Shown here: positions 8,802-15,300 of the stretch, in pieces
Layout of the letters: the number at the start of each line of letters is the position of its first letter
Position numbering within the stretch: position 1 is the first letter of the stretch
Assembly: GCA_036307825.1 (NCBI GenBank)
Contig: JAXJWW010000068.1
Span: forward strand, 1 to 30,209
DNA: 30,209 bases
DNA from: RGIG9060 sp036307825
GTDB lineage: Bacteria > Spirochaetota > Spirochaetia > Treponematales > Treponemataceae
Reading direction: 5' to 3'
The notes under the pieces: model-generated
Databases searched by the model: none
Told to the model about the DNA's origin: nothing
The model's input: the letters and a program-made list of their open reading frames with translations, nothing else
Position numbers and translations under genes: made by a program

Positions 8802-9488
8802 TTATTCTGAAAACAAAAAGTTATCATAAGTATTTGCGTCAGAAGGTGTATCATACAAGAATCGAGTATCAGGAATACTATTATTCAATGTATAATTTGA
8901 AAAATTGAAAATAAATTCTTCGTCTGTTGTTGCAGATATTGCAGTAACTCGTCTTATCAATTTTGTTTTTGGAGAAATTGCAAGACGAATATTTCTAAAT
9001 CCTTCTGAACTGTTTTTTCGAGATAAAATCAATTTAATTACTTTTTCACTTTTTAGATTATCAGAGTCTAATAATTCCGGATTAGGACTATTTTCGTATC
9101 CGATTGAATAATATCGGCTCATAAGTGAAAGTCCTTGTGGCGTTGCAAGATTTGCACCTCCTGCTTCTGAATCAGAACTTACTGTTTGACTCAAAATAGC
9201 TGCAGCCTTTGGAAGATAAATAACAAGGCGTTCACCGTTAAAAACGATAACTTGATTTTCTGGTTCTGAAAAATCAATTCTAAGCATATCAGGGCGTTTA
9301 AAAGAAACCTTACCCTTCATCTGACTTTTTCCAGCAGTAATATCGATATCAGCTTCGTAATCCGTAATTGTTCCATAATATTCAGAAATAGATTGAAAGA
9401 AAACTTGTGCTGTTTGAATTTCAGTTTGAGCAAAAGCAACTGATGAAAAAATTAAACAAAATATAAAAATTGAAAAAAACTTCTTCAT
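8802..9488 (-). CDS. lolA: Outer-membrane lipoprotein carrier protein LolA
   Basis: This periplasmic chaperone carries lipoproteins from the inner to the outer membrane. The 228-residue precursor starts with a clear type I signal peptide (MKKFFSIFIFCLIFSSVAFA, cleavage probably after A20). The mature part shows the LolA pattern: an early YGTITDYEADIDI strand, GKVSFKRPDMLRIDFSEP, then VIVFNGERLVIYLPKAAA. This is the half-barrel that binds lipid chains. AAGGAT precedes the ATG, and the promoter at 9539-9567 gives a leader of about 45 nt. It is first in the operon lolA-rodZ-rimO-pcrA. A LolA protein means the organism has an outer membrane with sorted lipoproteins, which fits spirochetes. Confidence 0.88.
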   Translation of the reverse strand: MKKFFSIFIFCLIFSSVAFAQTEIQTAQVFFQSISEYYGTITDYEADIDITAGKSQMKGKVSFKRPDMLRIDFSEPENQVIVFNGERLVIYLPKAAAILSQTVSSDSEAGGANLATPQGLSLMSRYYSIGYENSPNPELLDSDNLKSEKVIKLILSRKNSSEGFRNIRLAISPKTKLIRRVTAISATTDEEFIFNFSNYTLNNSIPDTRFLYDTPSDANTYDNFLFSE

Positions 9489-9538
9489 GAAAAATCCTTA
9501 ATCATCGAAAATCGACAATAAACAAATTGCTAATGTAT

Positions 9539-9567
9539 ATAATAGAACAGATAGAAATAACAGTCAA
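9539..9567 (-). promoter_or_regulatory. Sigma70-like promoter of the lolA operon
   Basis: On the minus strand -35 TTGACT (9562-9567) and -10 TATTAT (9539-9544) are separated by 17 nt. It lies about 50 nt upstream of the lolA ATG, which has its own ribosome binding site. It is close to consensus for an A/T-rich genome. Confidence 0.75.
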
Positions 9568-9919
9568 GGCATATAAAAACATCTATAAAAATATTTTAAT
9601 GAATTGCATAAAAATCCTAGCACAGAGAAATGTTGTAAATTTTAAATATATGTGGGCAAAAAAGAACGAAAGGAATTTTGTTCTTTTGCTGAGTTGCATA
9701 AAAAAAGTGCTCTCACCCAAAAATCGCCCTCGCTCGCTAGTGCGGCGCTTCGCTTGCAAGGCTTCACGATGTCGATTTTGGGTTACGCACTTTTTTTTTA
9801 CAATTCGCTAATTAGCAAATCGTTTTCGTACTTTTTTGCAACGATATGTAAATTTACGCGATGTTCTGGCTGGGATTTTTTACGAAGCGTTATGGAAAAA
9901 TATTTTCTAATATGGTTAT
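9568..9919. other. Non-coding, repeat-rich stretch between lolA and the small membrane-protein gene
   Basis: No supported gene lies here. A hairpin has arms at 9656-9667 and 9680-9689 (GCAAAAAAGAAC with GTTCTTTTGC). The larger palindromic element 9700-9799 follows. A short palindrome GCTAATTAGC occurs just after it. Small open frames crossing this stretch are fragments of the repeat and have no ribosome binding site or recognisable protein. Confidence 0.6.
9700..9799 (+). repeat. Palindromic intergenic repeat element, copy 1
   Basis: This ~100-nt element has outer arms A7-GTGC and GCAC-T9, then ACCCAAAAATCG (9715-9726) pairing with CGATTTTGGGT (9773-9783) with one bulged A. The GC-rich core contains CGCTCGCTAGTGC and GCGCTTCGCTTGCAAGGCTTC-like sequence. 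A diverged copy lies in inverted orientation at 10827-10919. The T9 tail could make the hairpin a terminator, but the element is not placed directly behind a plus-strand gene. Confidence 0.8.
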
Positions 9920-9948
9920 AAAAAAAGGAGCTAGATTTTTCTAGCCCC
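9920..9948 (-). terminator. Rho-independent terminator of the small membrane-protein gene
   Basis: On the minus strand the stem GGGGCTAGA / TCTAGCTCC (one G-U-type mismatch near the base) with a short A-rich loop is followed by T7. It begins 9 nt downstream of the stop codon of the gene at 9957-10574. Confidence 0.88.
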
Positions 9949-9956
9949 GTTATGTT

Positions 9957-10574
9957 TTATTTATCGAAATTAACTTTGCTCAACTGTTTTTTTGCGCTAT
10001 CGTAGGCAAAGAATGTAAAATAGAATAACATTATGATACAATAAACATTGTTAAAAATTGCAAGTACAATTTCCAATGGTTTCCATTGTATAAGATTATA
10101 AACATTAAGAACTATTGCTCCTAATGTTGCTAGAATTGTAATTAAACAGAATAAATTGAAAGCACGATTATAAATTGATCCATCATTCATATATTCAACT
10201 AAAAGAATACCAATTACAACAGTACAAATCATACTAATAAGATGTAGTACTGGTGATAAAAGAATAAGAAAAGTAAAATCAGAATATGTAATTAGATAAG
10301 ATATAACACCAGGTAATTCAAAAAGTTGGTCTAGAACAAAATATGCAAGCCATGCACCTGTACAAATGTAGCAAAGACGGTCTTTGTTTTTTAATGTCAT
10401 AACTAAAATTACTGTAGCAAGAATAAGAACAATTGCCTGTTCCCCTAAATTTGGAGTTACAAGAACTCTTTCCTTTAAAACAAGAGCACGGAAGATAAGT
10501 TCCGCTACTGAAATAAGAATAAGTGAAACAAGAATTGGAATTCCAGCTTTTTTGTCGTGAAGTCTATTTTTCAT
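9957..10574 (-). CDS. Small polytopic membrane protein of unknown function
   Basis: This is a 205-residue hydrophobic protein that I do not recognise. About six membrane segments are visible, near residues 13-33, 45-61, 70-90, 98-125, 135-157 and 167-190, joined by short loops. The start region is positively charged (MKNRLHDKKAG) and the C-terminus is lysine-rich (AKKQLSKVNFDK), giving a likely cytoplasmic location of both ends. The ribosome binding site AGGAG (10583-10587) is ideally placed. The gene is a self-contained unit with its own terminator and its own promoter, and that promoter has a G8 tract in its spacer. Inverted copies of a palindromic repeat lie on both sides of the unit. No enzyme motif was seen. 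Confidence 0.8.
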   Translation of the reverse strand: MKNRLHDKKAGIPILVSLILISVAELIFRALVLKERVLVTPNLGEQAIVLILATVILVMTLKNKDRLCYICTGAWLAYFVLDQLFELPGVISYLITYSDFTFLILLSPVLHLISMICTVVIGILLVEYMNDGSIYNRAFNLFCLITILATLGAIVLNVYNLIQWKPLEIVLAIFNNVYCIIMLFYFTFFAYDSAKKQLSKVNFDK

Positions 10575-10598
10575 AGATACATCTCCTAAAAAAAATAA

Positions 10599-10621
10599 TT
10601 TGATAAATTTACTTTATCAAA
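10599..10621. promoter_or_regulatory. Operator-like palindrome over the -10 region
   Basis: TTTGATAAA (10599-10607) and TTTATCAAA (10613-10621) are perfect 9-nt inverted arms around TTTAC. They span the predicted -10 and transcription start of the membrane-protein gene, a typical place for a repressor site. The binding protein is unknown, and A/T-rich palindromes also arise by chance. Confidence 0.45.
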
Positions 10622-10638
10622 ATTACCCCCCCCGTCAA
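10611..10638 (-). promoter_or_regulatory. Promoter with G8 tract in its spacer (membrane-protein gene)
   Basis: On the minus strand -35 TTGACG (10633-10638) and a -10-like TAAAGT (10611-10616) are 16 nt apart. The G8 run (C8 on the plus strand, 10626-10633) begins at the last base of the -35. It is preceded by CCTAG, giving the same CCTAGTTGA block as the promoter at 18273-18301. One extra G would bring the spacer to 17 nt. Confidence 0.55.
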
Positions 10639-10678
10639 CTAGGCGAATATAAAATATTTTAGGAAAATAAATAAATAT

Positions 10679-10709
10679 CACGCGGATTCGAAAAGTCTAA
10701 CGACTTTTC
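10679..10709. repeat. 31-nt hairpin repeat, copy A
   Basis: The unit reads CACGCGGATTC followed by the stem GAAAAGT-CTAACG-ACTTTTC. Copy B at 22731-22761 matches at 28 of 31 positions. Two of the three differences are opposite each other in the stem (G-C in A, A-T in B), so pairing is kept. Confidence 0.8.
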
Positions 10710-10710
10710 C

Positions 10711-10772
10711 GTAGAAATAAGAATACATCCCGCAAACAGCTTATATTTCTACCCAAACTATAAAACAGTTTG
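10711..10772. repeat. Two further adjacent inverted repeats
   Basis: GTAGAAATAAG (10711-10721) pairs with CTTATATTTCTAC (10740-10752) with a small bulge. CAAACT (10754-10759) pairs with AGTTTG (10767-10772). Together with the 31-nt repeat before them and the palindromic element after them, they make a run of hairpins through the non-coding stretch 10575-10984. No gene is supported in that stretch. Confidence 0.5.
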
Positions 10773-10826
10773 CAAAACCACATTGCGTGCAGAACTTGAT
10801 ATAAAATTTGCATAAATACATTATGT

Positions 10827-10919
10827 AAAAAATGCGTAGACCGAAATTGACACAGCGAAGCCTTGCAAGCGAAGCGCAGCACTAGCGAGCTAGTGGTAAT
10901 TTAGGTCGAGAGCATTTTT
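10827..10919 (-). repeat. Palindromic intergenic repeat element, copy 2 (inverted)
   Basis: Read on the minus strand this follows copy 1 throughout: AAAAATGCTCTCGACC at the start, the core CTCGCTAGTG.TGCGCTTCGCTTGC, and the closing arm CGGTCTACGCAT. Where the outer arm changed from GTGC to ATGC, the partner arm changed from GCAC to GCAT. An open frame at 10697-10882 is only a reading of this repeat. Confidence 0.8.
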
Positions 10920-10984
10920 ATATAAACTGATTAAACAAAAATATATATATCAAGTTCTGGTGCAAATAATTTTGCAAAATATTT

Positions 10985-11659
10985 TTAGTCCCTGCGTTTT
11001 GTCAATAAAAAGAATCTTATAAAGTTACCTAAAGAAACAAGAGCAGATGCAACATAAGTCATTGCGGCCGCTCCCAGAACTTTTTTTACGCCTTTCAATT
11101 CTTCTTTATTCATAACTCCAGCTTCTTTTAGAGTTTTTAATGCTCGAGATGAGGCGTTAAATTCAACTGGCAAAGTTACAAGATAGAACAAAACAGAACC
11201 AAAGAATAAAATAAGTCCGATATCAACTAAAAATGAAAAACTTAAAGTTAATCCTAAAATTGCCAATAAAGGTCCTGCACTTGAACCTAAATTTGCAACA
11301 GGAACAAGCATACTTCTAAATTTTATAGGAAGATATCCTTTGTTATGTTGAATTGCATGACCTGTTTCGTGAGCAGCAACTCCAACCGCTGCGATTGAAC
11401 TTACATTGTAAACAGGCTCTGAAAGATTCAAAGTCATATCAGTTGGATTAAAATTATCAGTTAAAGAACCAGAAATTGGTTTTACTGTAACACCAGTTAC
11501 ATCATTTTTTTGAAGCAAATAATTTGCCGCTTGAGCACCAGTAATATTTCTTTCAATCTTTTTTGAAGAATATTTTTTAAAAGTACTTTGCACCATTCCC
11601 TGAGCGATAAAACTCAAAATCAAAGCAGGTACAACTAAAATTAAGTAATAAATATCCAT
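10985..11659 (-). CDS. yugP: YugP-type zinc-dependent membrane peptidase
   Basis: This 224-residue protein belongs to the neutral zinc metallopeptidase family of B. subtilis YugP (Zn_peptidase_2), an integral membrane protein whose natural substrate is not known. The zinc motif is AAHETGHAIQH with H97, E98 and H101. A membrane segment occurs at the N-terminus (residues 4-22), and two hydrophobic segments follow near residues 125-160. The third metal ligand is probably in LPVEFNASSRAL (glutamate), as in other family members. It lacks a Shine-Dalgarno, and the promoter at 11666-11694 would place transcription start on its ATG. It reads alone; the ABC genes upstream end 45 nt before its start. 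Confidence 0.88.
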   Translation of the reverse strand: MDIYYLILVVPALILSFIAQGMVQSTFKKYSSKKIERNITGAQAANYLLQKNDVTGVTVKPISGSLTDNFNPTDMTLNLSEPVYNVSSIAAVGVAAHETGHAIQHNKGYLPIKFRSMLVPVANLGSSAGPLLAILGLTLSFSFLVDIGLILFFGSVLFYLVTLPVEFNASSRALKTLKEAGVMNKEELKGVKKVLGAAAMTYVASALVSLGNFIRFFLLTKRRD

Positions 11660-11665
11660 AAGTTA

Positions 11666-11694
11666 ATATTACACACAAAAGTGAAAATCATCAA
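11666..11694 (-). promoter_or_regulatory. Sigma70-like promoter of yugP (leaderless type)
   Basis: On the minus strand -35 TTGATG (11689-11694) and -10 TAATAT (11666-11671) are 17 nt apart. Six nt (TAACTT) separate the -10 from the ATG, so +1 falls on the start codon. The layout is the same as at gatC. Confidence 0.55.
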
Positions 11695-11704
11695 CAAAAA
11701 AATA

Positions 11705-12502
11705 TCAACTTCCAGCACTTTCGTAGTGATTTATTCCAGAACACCATAATTTGTAAGAAAATAATATAAAAAGAATTGAAACTCCCACAGGAACTGCCAA
11801 AGCCCAAATTAAATTTTGTTTTCCTAAAATATATGTTGCAGGAAAATAAGAAGTTAAGGCAAAAGGTAAAATAAATGTTAAAACAAATTGCAAGGCTTTA
11901 TTATAAATTGTTACTGGATAATAGCAAAATTCGTTAAAACTATAAACAGTTTGCAATAATCCTCCAGAACGCTTTGTCCAGAAAGCAATAGAAGCAATTA
12001 TCATTTTCAAACTTGTAATAATTAAAGCCCCAGAAATTGATGTAATTATCAAAACTGCAAATTTATCAAGTGTATAATTTATAGAAAGATTTATGGAAGC
12101 AATTACTACTAAAATTACACCGATAACAAATTCCCCAAAACCATCCATCTGAAATCGTTCTGCAATAACCTGAAAAAGCGGATTTATAGGCCTTAGCAAA
12201 TATCTGTCAAAGTCTCCATCAGCAATAAGCCAACTAGAAATCAACCATAAATTATCTGTAAAAATATGGTCTAAGCCACGAGGAAGCTGAGCAAATCCGT
12301 AGATAAATAAAATTTCGTAAAAATTCCAACCTTGTAAAGAAGGAATTGAATTAAAAACCAAAGTAATAAAAATTACACCAGTAATCTGCAAAAATGAAAA
12401 TCCGATAAGCCCCGTAAAAAAATCCACACGATAAGCCATCAAAGATTTTAGATATTGAGCAACATATTTGAAATACAATTTCGTAAGTTTTCGTATTCTC
12501 AT
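11705..12502 (-). CDS. ABC-2 family exporter, membrane subunit 2
   Basis: This is a 265-residue permease with about six membrane segments, of the ABC-2 'DUF990/ABC2_membrane_6' type (PF06182-like). Features are an N-terminal cytoplasmic helix (RKLTKLYFKYVAQYLKSLMAYR), the block FYEILFIYGFAQLPRGLDHIFTDNLW, and GDFDRYLLRPINPLFQ, which is the family's conserved cytoplasmic loop. It is the last gene of a three-gene cluster, 3 nt after the first permease, and a perfect GGAGG that overlaps the end of the upstream gene precedes its ATG. The two permeases should form a heterodimer with the ATPase encoded at 13340-14371. The substrate is unknown. Confidence 0.85.
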   Translation of the reverse strand: MRIRKLTKLYFKYVAQYLKSLMAYRVDFFTGLIGFSFLQITGVIFITLVFNSIPSLQGWNFYEILFIYGFAQLPRGLDHIFTDNLWLISSWLIADGDFDRYLLRPINPLFQVIAERFQMDGFGEFVIGVILVVIASINLSINYTLDKFAVLIITSISGALIITSLKMIIASIAFWTKRSGGLLQTVYSFNEFCYYPVTIYNKALQFVLTFILPFALTSYFPATYILGKQNLIWALAVPVGVSILFILFSYKLWCSGINHYESAGS

Positions 12503-12505
12503 AAT

Positions 12506-13333
12506 TTAGCCTCCATTTACAACCAAGCGATGAACAACTTTTTTCCAGATAACATTTGTAAGCAAGAAAAGCAAAATCAACCAAACAAATTGCACAACAA
12601 GAACTTTCAAAGTTTCTTCTATATTCATCACGCCTAAAAGAATATTTGCTGGAGCAGAAACCAACGACGAAAAAGGCAAATAAGTTAAAATCTTTTCAAA
12701 CACAGGAGGAAAAAATGAAAGGGGAATCAAGGCTCCAGAAAGCAATCTAAAAACAGCTTGATAAATTTGCAAAATTCCCCACATATTTGTTGTGATAAAA
12801 GTTACCATCCCCAAAACAAAGGAAAGAGAAAGATTTATCATTATTGAAAATCCAAATGAAATTACAAAGAACAAAATATTCAATGGAGAAAAAACAGACA
12901 AAGAGCCATAAATTGCATTTATAATAATCATACCGATAAAACCGGGAATCATCAAAAACACAAAAACATAAAGTGAATCCCCAAGTGAAGAAAAATACAA
13001 TCGTAATCTGTAAGAAATTGGCTTTATTAACTGCATTGCAATCGTGCCTTTTTTAACTTCCGAGTGAACTAAATTTACAACACTTCCACCGATACATTCT
13101 GTAATACAAGTTGAAAGAATCAAATAACTTACCATCACAGGAAAAGTAAATCCGTTAAGAATTTCTTTGCCACTTCCAATAAAAATTGCTTTCCACAAAA
13201 AAATCAAACAGAAAACTCGCATAAAAGCGCCTAACAAATACATAAAAAAGTTAGACCTATAAGCAAGATATTGCTGAAAAATATTTTTTGTAAAAGGGGT
13301 ATATAATTTTAAAGAATACCATCGAGTTTTCAT
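12506..13333 (-). CDS. ABC-2 family exporter, membrane subunit 1
   Basis: This is a permease of about 275 residues with some six membrane segments, partner of the protein at 11705-12502. The conserved loop KGTIAMQLIKPISYRLRLY (after VVNLVHSEVK) matches the ABC-2 DUF990-type family. The frame can be extended to a GTG at 13337-13339, only 6 nt earlier. The ATG at 13331-13333 is preferred because AGGTGA sits at a normal distance before it, while the GTG lies directly after the ATPase stop codon with no usable site. Translation is probably coupled to the ATPase gene. Two permeases plus an ATPase of this class are usually annotated as a drug- or lipid-type exporter, but nothing here shows the cargo. 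Confidence 0.85.
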   Translation of the reverse strand: MKTRWYSLKLYTPFTKNIFQQYLAYRSNFFMYLLGAFMRVFCLIFLWKAIFIGSGKEILNGFTFPVMVSYLILSTCITECIGGSVVNLVHSEVKKGTIAMQLIKPISYRLRLYFSSLGDSLYVFVFLMIPGFIGMIIINAIYGSLSVFSPLNILFFVISFGFSIMINLSLSFVLGMVTFITTNMWGILQIYQAVFRLLSGALIPLSFFPPVFEKILTYLPFSSLVSAPANILLGVMNIEETLKVLVVQFVWLILLFLLTNVIWKKVVHRLVVNGG

Positions 13334-13339
13334 TTTCAC

Positions 13340-14371
13340 CTACTCTACTCTTTTAGCTGAAGCATCGTTGTAAATCATTTTTACAATATCTTCAATTGAA
13401 GTTGCGTGAACTGAAAAATCTTCAATTTGATATTCTTGCAAAATCTTTTTCAAAATTTCTGAAGAAGAAAATTCTTTTTTGCTAAACCCAATTGAATAAA
13501 CTCCATCTGCAAAAGAAAATTCTAAATTACCTTTTTTACACAAAGTTTTATCTTCTAAGAAAAGTTTTTTTACAGAATTTTCATCAATTTTTTCTTGCTG
13601 AGAAAATCTTACATTCAAAATTGTTTTGCTTCCAAACTTTTCTAGCAAGTCTTCACGATTTCCTGTGTAAACCAAGCGTCCTTCATCAATAATGATAATT
13701 CTTGTACAAAGTTCTTCGATATCTTGCAAATCGTGAGTTGTTAAAATAATTGTAGTTCCATATTTTGAGTGAATTTCTTTAATTGCTTCTCGCACCTTTT
13801 CTTTTACCACAACATCAAGTCCGATAGTTGGTTCGTCAAGAAACAAAATTTTTGGATTGTGTAACAAAGACGCAGCTAAATCCGCCTTCATTCTTTGACC
13901 TAAAGACAAAGTTCTAACTGGTTGCATAATAAATTCATCTAAGCCAAGAACATTTGTAAAAAATTCCATCCGTTCTTTGTAATCTTCTTCTGGAACTTCA
14001 TAAATATCTTTCAAAAGTGAAAAAGATTCGTTCAAAGGCAAATCCCACCAAAGTTGTGTTCTTTGACCAAAAACAACTCCGATATTTTTTGCATTTTTTT
14101 GACGATTTTTATAAGGTTCAATTCCATCAACTAAAACTTGTCCAGAAGTTGGCGTTAAAATCCCTGTCATAATTTTAATTGTTGTTGATTTTCCTGCTCC
14201 ATTTGAACCGATATATCCAACAATGTCGCCAGGCGCAATTTCAAAAGAAATATCGTTTACAGCAACTTTTTCTATATATTCTCGAGTAAAAAGTCCTTTT
14301 ATAGAACCAAAAAAACCAGGAAATTTTTTTGAGGATTTAAAAATTTTTGATAAATTTTTAACTTTTATCAT
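13340..14371 (-). CDS. ABC-2 family exporter, ATP-binding subunit
   Basis: This is a 343-residue ABC ATPase. Walker A is GSNGAGKST (55-63), the Q-loop lies in GVVFGQRTQLWWDLP, the signature is TLSLGQRMKADLAASLL, Walker B is PKILFLDEPTIGLD, and the H-loop is LTTHDLQDIEELC. An N-terminal insertion (FKSSKKFPGFFGSIKGLF, then TREY) before the core and the QLWWDLP motif are typical of ATPases paired with DUF990-type permeases. The last ~100 residues form an extra domain (from GSKTILNVRFSQ) common in these exporters. AAAGGA precedes the ATG. It heads a three-gene operon with both permeases downstream and has its own promoter at 14422-14450. Confidence 0.93.
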   Translation of the reverse strand: MIKVKNLSKIFKSSKKFPGFFGSIKGLFTREYIEKVAVNDISFEIAPGDIVGYIGSNGAGKSTTIKIMTGILTPTSGQVLVDGIEPYKNRQKNAKNIGVVFGQRTQLWWDLPLNESFSLLKDIYEVPEEDYKERMEFFTNVLGLDEFIMQPVRTLSLGQRMKADLAASLLHNPKILFLDEPTIGLDVVVKEKVREAIKEIHSKYGTTIILTTHDLQDIEELCTRIIIIDEGRLVYTGNREDLLEKFGSKTILNVRFSQQEKIDENSVKKLFLEDKTLCKKGNLEFSFADGVYSIGFSKKEFSSSEILKKILQEYQIEDFSVHATSIEDIVKMIYNDASAKRVE

Positions 14372-14421
14372 ATTGGATTCCTTTCTAATAAAATAAAGTG
14401 TTAATAATCATAATTTATTTG

Positions 14422-14450
14422 ATTATATTACAAATTCCCCATAAAGTTAA
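14422..14450 (-). promoter_or_regulatory. Sigma70-like promoter of the ABC exporter operon
   Basis: On the minus strand -35 TTAACT (14445-14450) and -10 TATAAT (14422-14427, a perfect consensus) are separated by 17 nt. The expected leader is about 44 nt and includes the ribosome binding site. Confidence 0.6.
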
Positions 14451-14497
14451 ATATGAGGCATTTTATAAATTTATTTTGAAAAATTTTGGATAGAAAC

Positions 14498-15280
14498 TTA
14501 CTTTAAAAGATTTAATTCTTCTTGAGTAAGTTCACGACATTCACCTAGAGCAAGGCCAGAATCAAGATATAAATTTCCGATGGAAAGGCGTTTTAATCCA
14601 ATAACTTTATTACCACAGGCTGCAAACATTCTTTTAACTTGATGATATTTTCCTTCAAAAATCGTAATCAAAACTTCTGAAGATTCCGGTCCATTTTCTG
14701 TAAGATAATTTCCGTTTTCTTCTGATGGCCAAACTAATTCCGCAGGAAGAGCAGTAAATTCACTTTCATTTCCTTCTGCTGGAACAAAAAGTCCATCTTT
14801 AAAAAGTTGGGAATATCGATTTTGTTCTCTTGTATCCAAACCTTTTTCTAATTTTACATGATAAGTTTTTGGTATACGATTTTTTGGAGAAATCAATCTA
14901 TGAGTTAAACTTCCGTCAGTTGTTAAAAGCAACAAACCTTCTGTATCGATGTCTAATCGCCCGATACAATGTAGTTCCCCTTCCAAATGAGAATCTTTGT
15001 GTTCATCTGGAACTAAATCAAAAACGGTACTGTGAATTCCATCTTTATTTGAACAAACAACATCGGCACATTTATTCATCATCAAATAAACATGACGACG
15101 AAGGCGCAAAACTTCATCATCAATAGAAAGTATGTCTTTTTCAAGGTCGATAGAAACATCTGCAAGAGTACAAACTTTACCATTGATTTTTACCCTGCCA
15201 GAATGAAGCAACTTTTTTGCATCTTTTCTAGAACCAAAACCATGATGAGAAAGTACCTTATCCAGTCGTTCTTTTTTCAT
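14498..15280 (-). CDS. rsuA: RsuA/RluB-family rRNA pseudouridine synthase
   Basis: This 260-residue enzyme isomerises a specific uridine in rRNA. An S4 RNA-binding domain occupies about residues 1-60 (ERLDKVLSHHGFGSRKDAKK). The catalytic domain has GRLDIDTEGLLLLTTDG with the catalytic aspartate D110. Further family blocks are IPKTYHVKLEKGL and ITIFEGKYHQVKRMFAACGN. The length and the FEGKYHQVKRM block suit RsuA (16S U516), though RluB or RluE specificity cannot be excluded from sequence alone. GAGG precedes the ATG. It starts 20 nt after gltA and is probably co-transcribed with it; the functional link is not obvious. Confidence 0.88.
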   Translation of the reverse strand: MKKERLDKVLSHHGFGSRKDAKKLLHSGRVKINGKVCTLADVSIDLEKDILSIDDEVLRLRRHVYLMMNKCADVVCSNKDGIHSTVFDLVPDEHKDSHLEGELHCIGRLDIDTEGLLLLTTDGSLTHRLISPKNRIPKTYHVKLEKGLDTREQNRYSQLFKDGLFVPAEGNESEFTALPAELVWPSEENGNYLTENGPESSEVLITIFEGKYHQVKRMFAACGNKVIGLKRLSIGNLYLDSGLALGECRELTQEELNLLK

Positions 15281-15300
15281 ATTTCGACCTCGCCTAAAGT

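Noticed and set aside
9773..9799. Rho-independent terminator on the plus strand from repeat copy 1
   Set aside because: The arm and T9 tail resemble one, but no plus-strand gene ends here and the inverted copy has only a short T run, so it is better explained as part of the repeat.
9527..9921. Two overlapping open frames on the plus strand (94 and 89 codons)
   Set aside because: They cross the lolA promoter and the palindromic repeat copy 1, have no ribosome binding site and encode nothing recognisable.
10697..10882. Open frame of 61 codons on the minus strand (MLRFACKASLCQFRSTHF...)
   Set aside because: It reads through the palindromic repeat copy 2 and adjacent hairpins. The same peptide-like string RFACKAS appears in a frame through copy 1, which shows that it is repeat-derived; no ribosome binding site.
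9700..10919. CRISPR array suggested by repeated palindromes
   Set aside because: Only two copies exist, in opposite orientation and about 1 kb apart with a gene between. There are no regular spacers and no cas genes.
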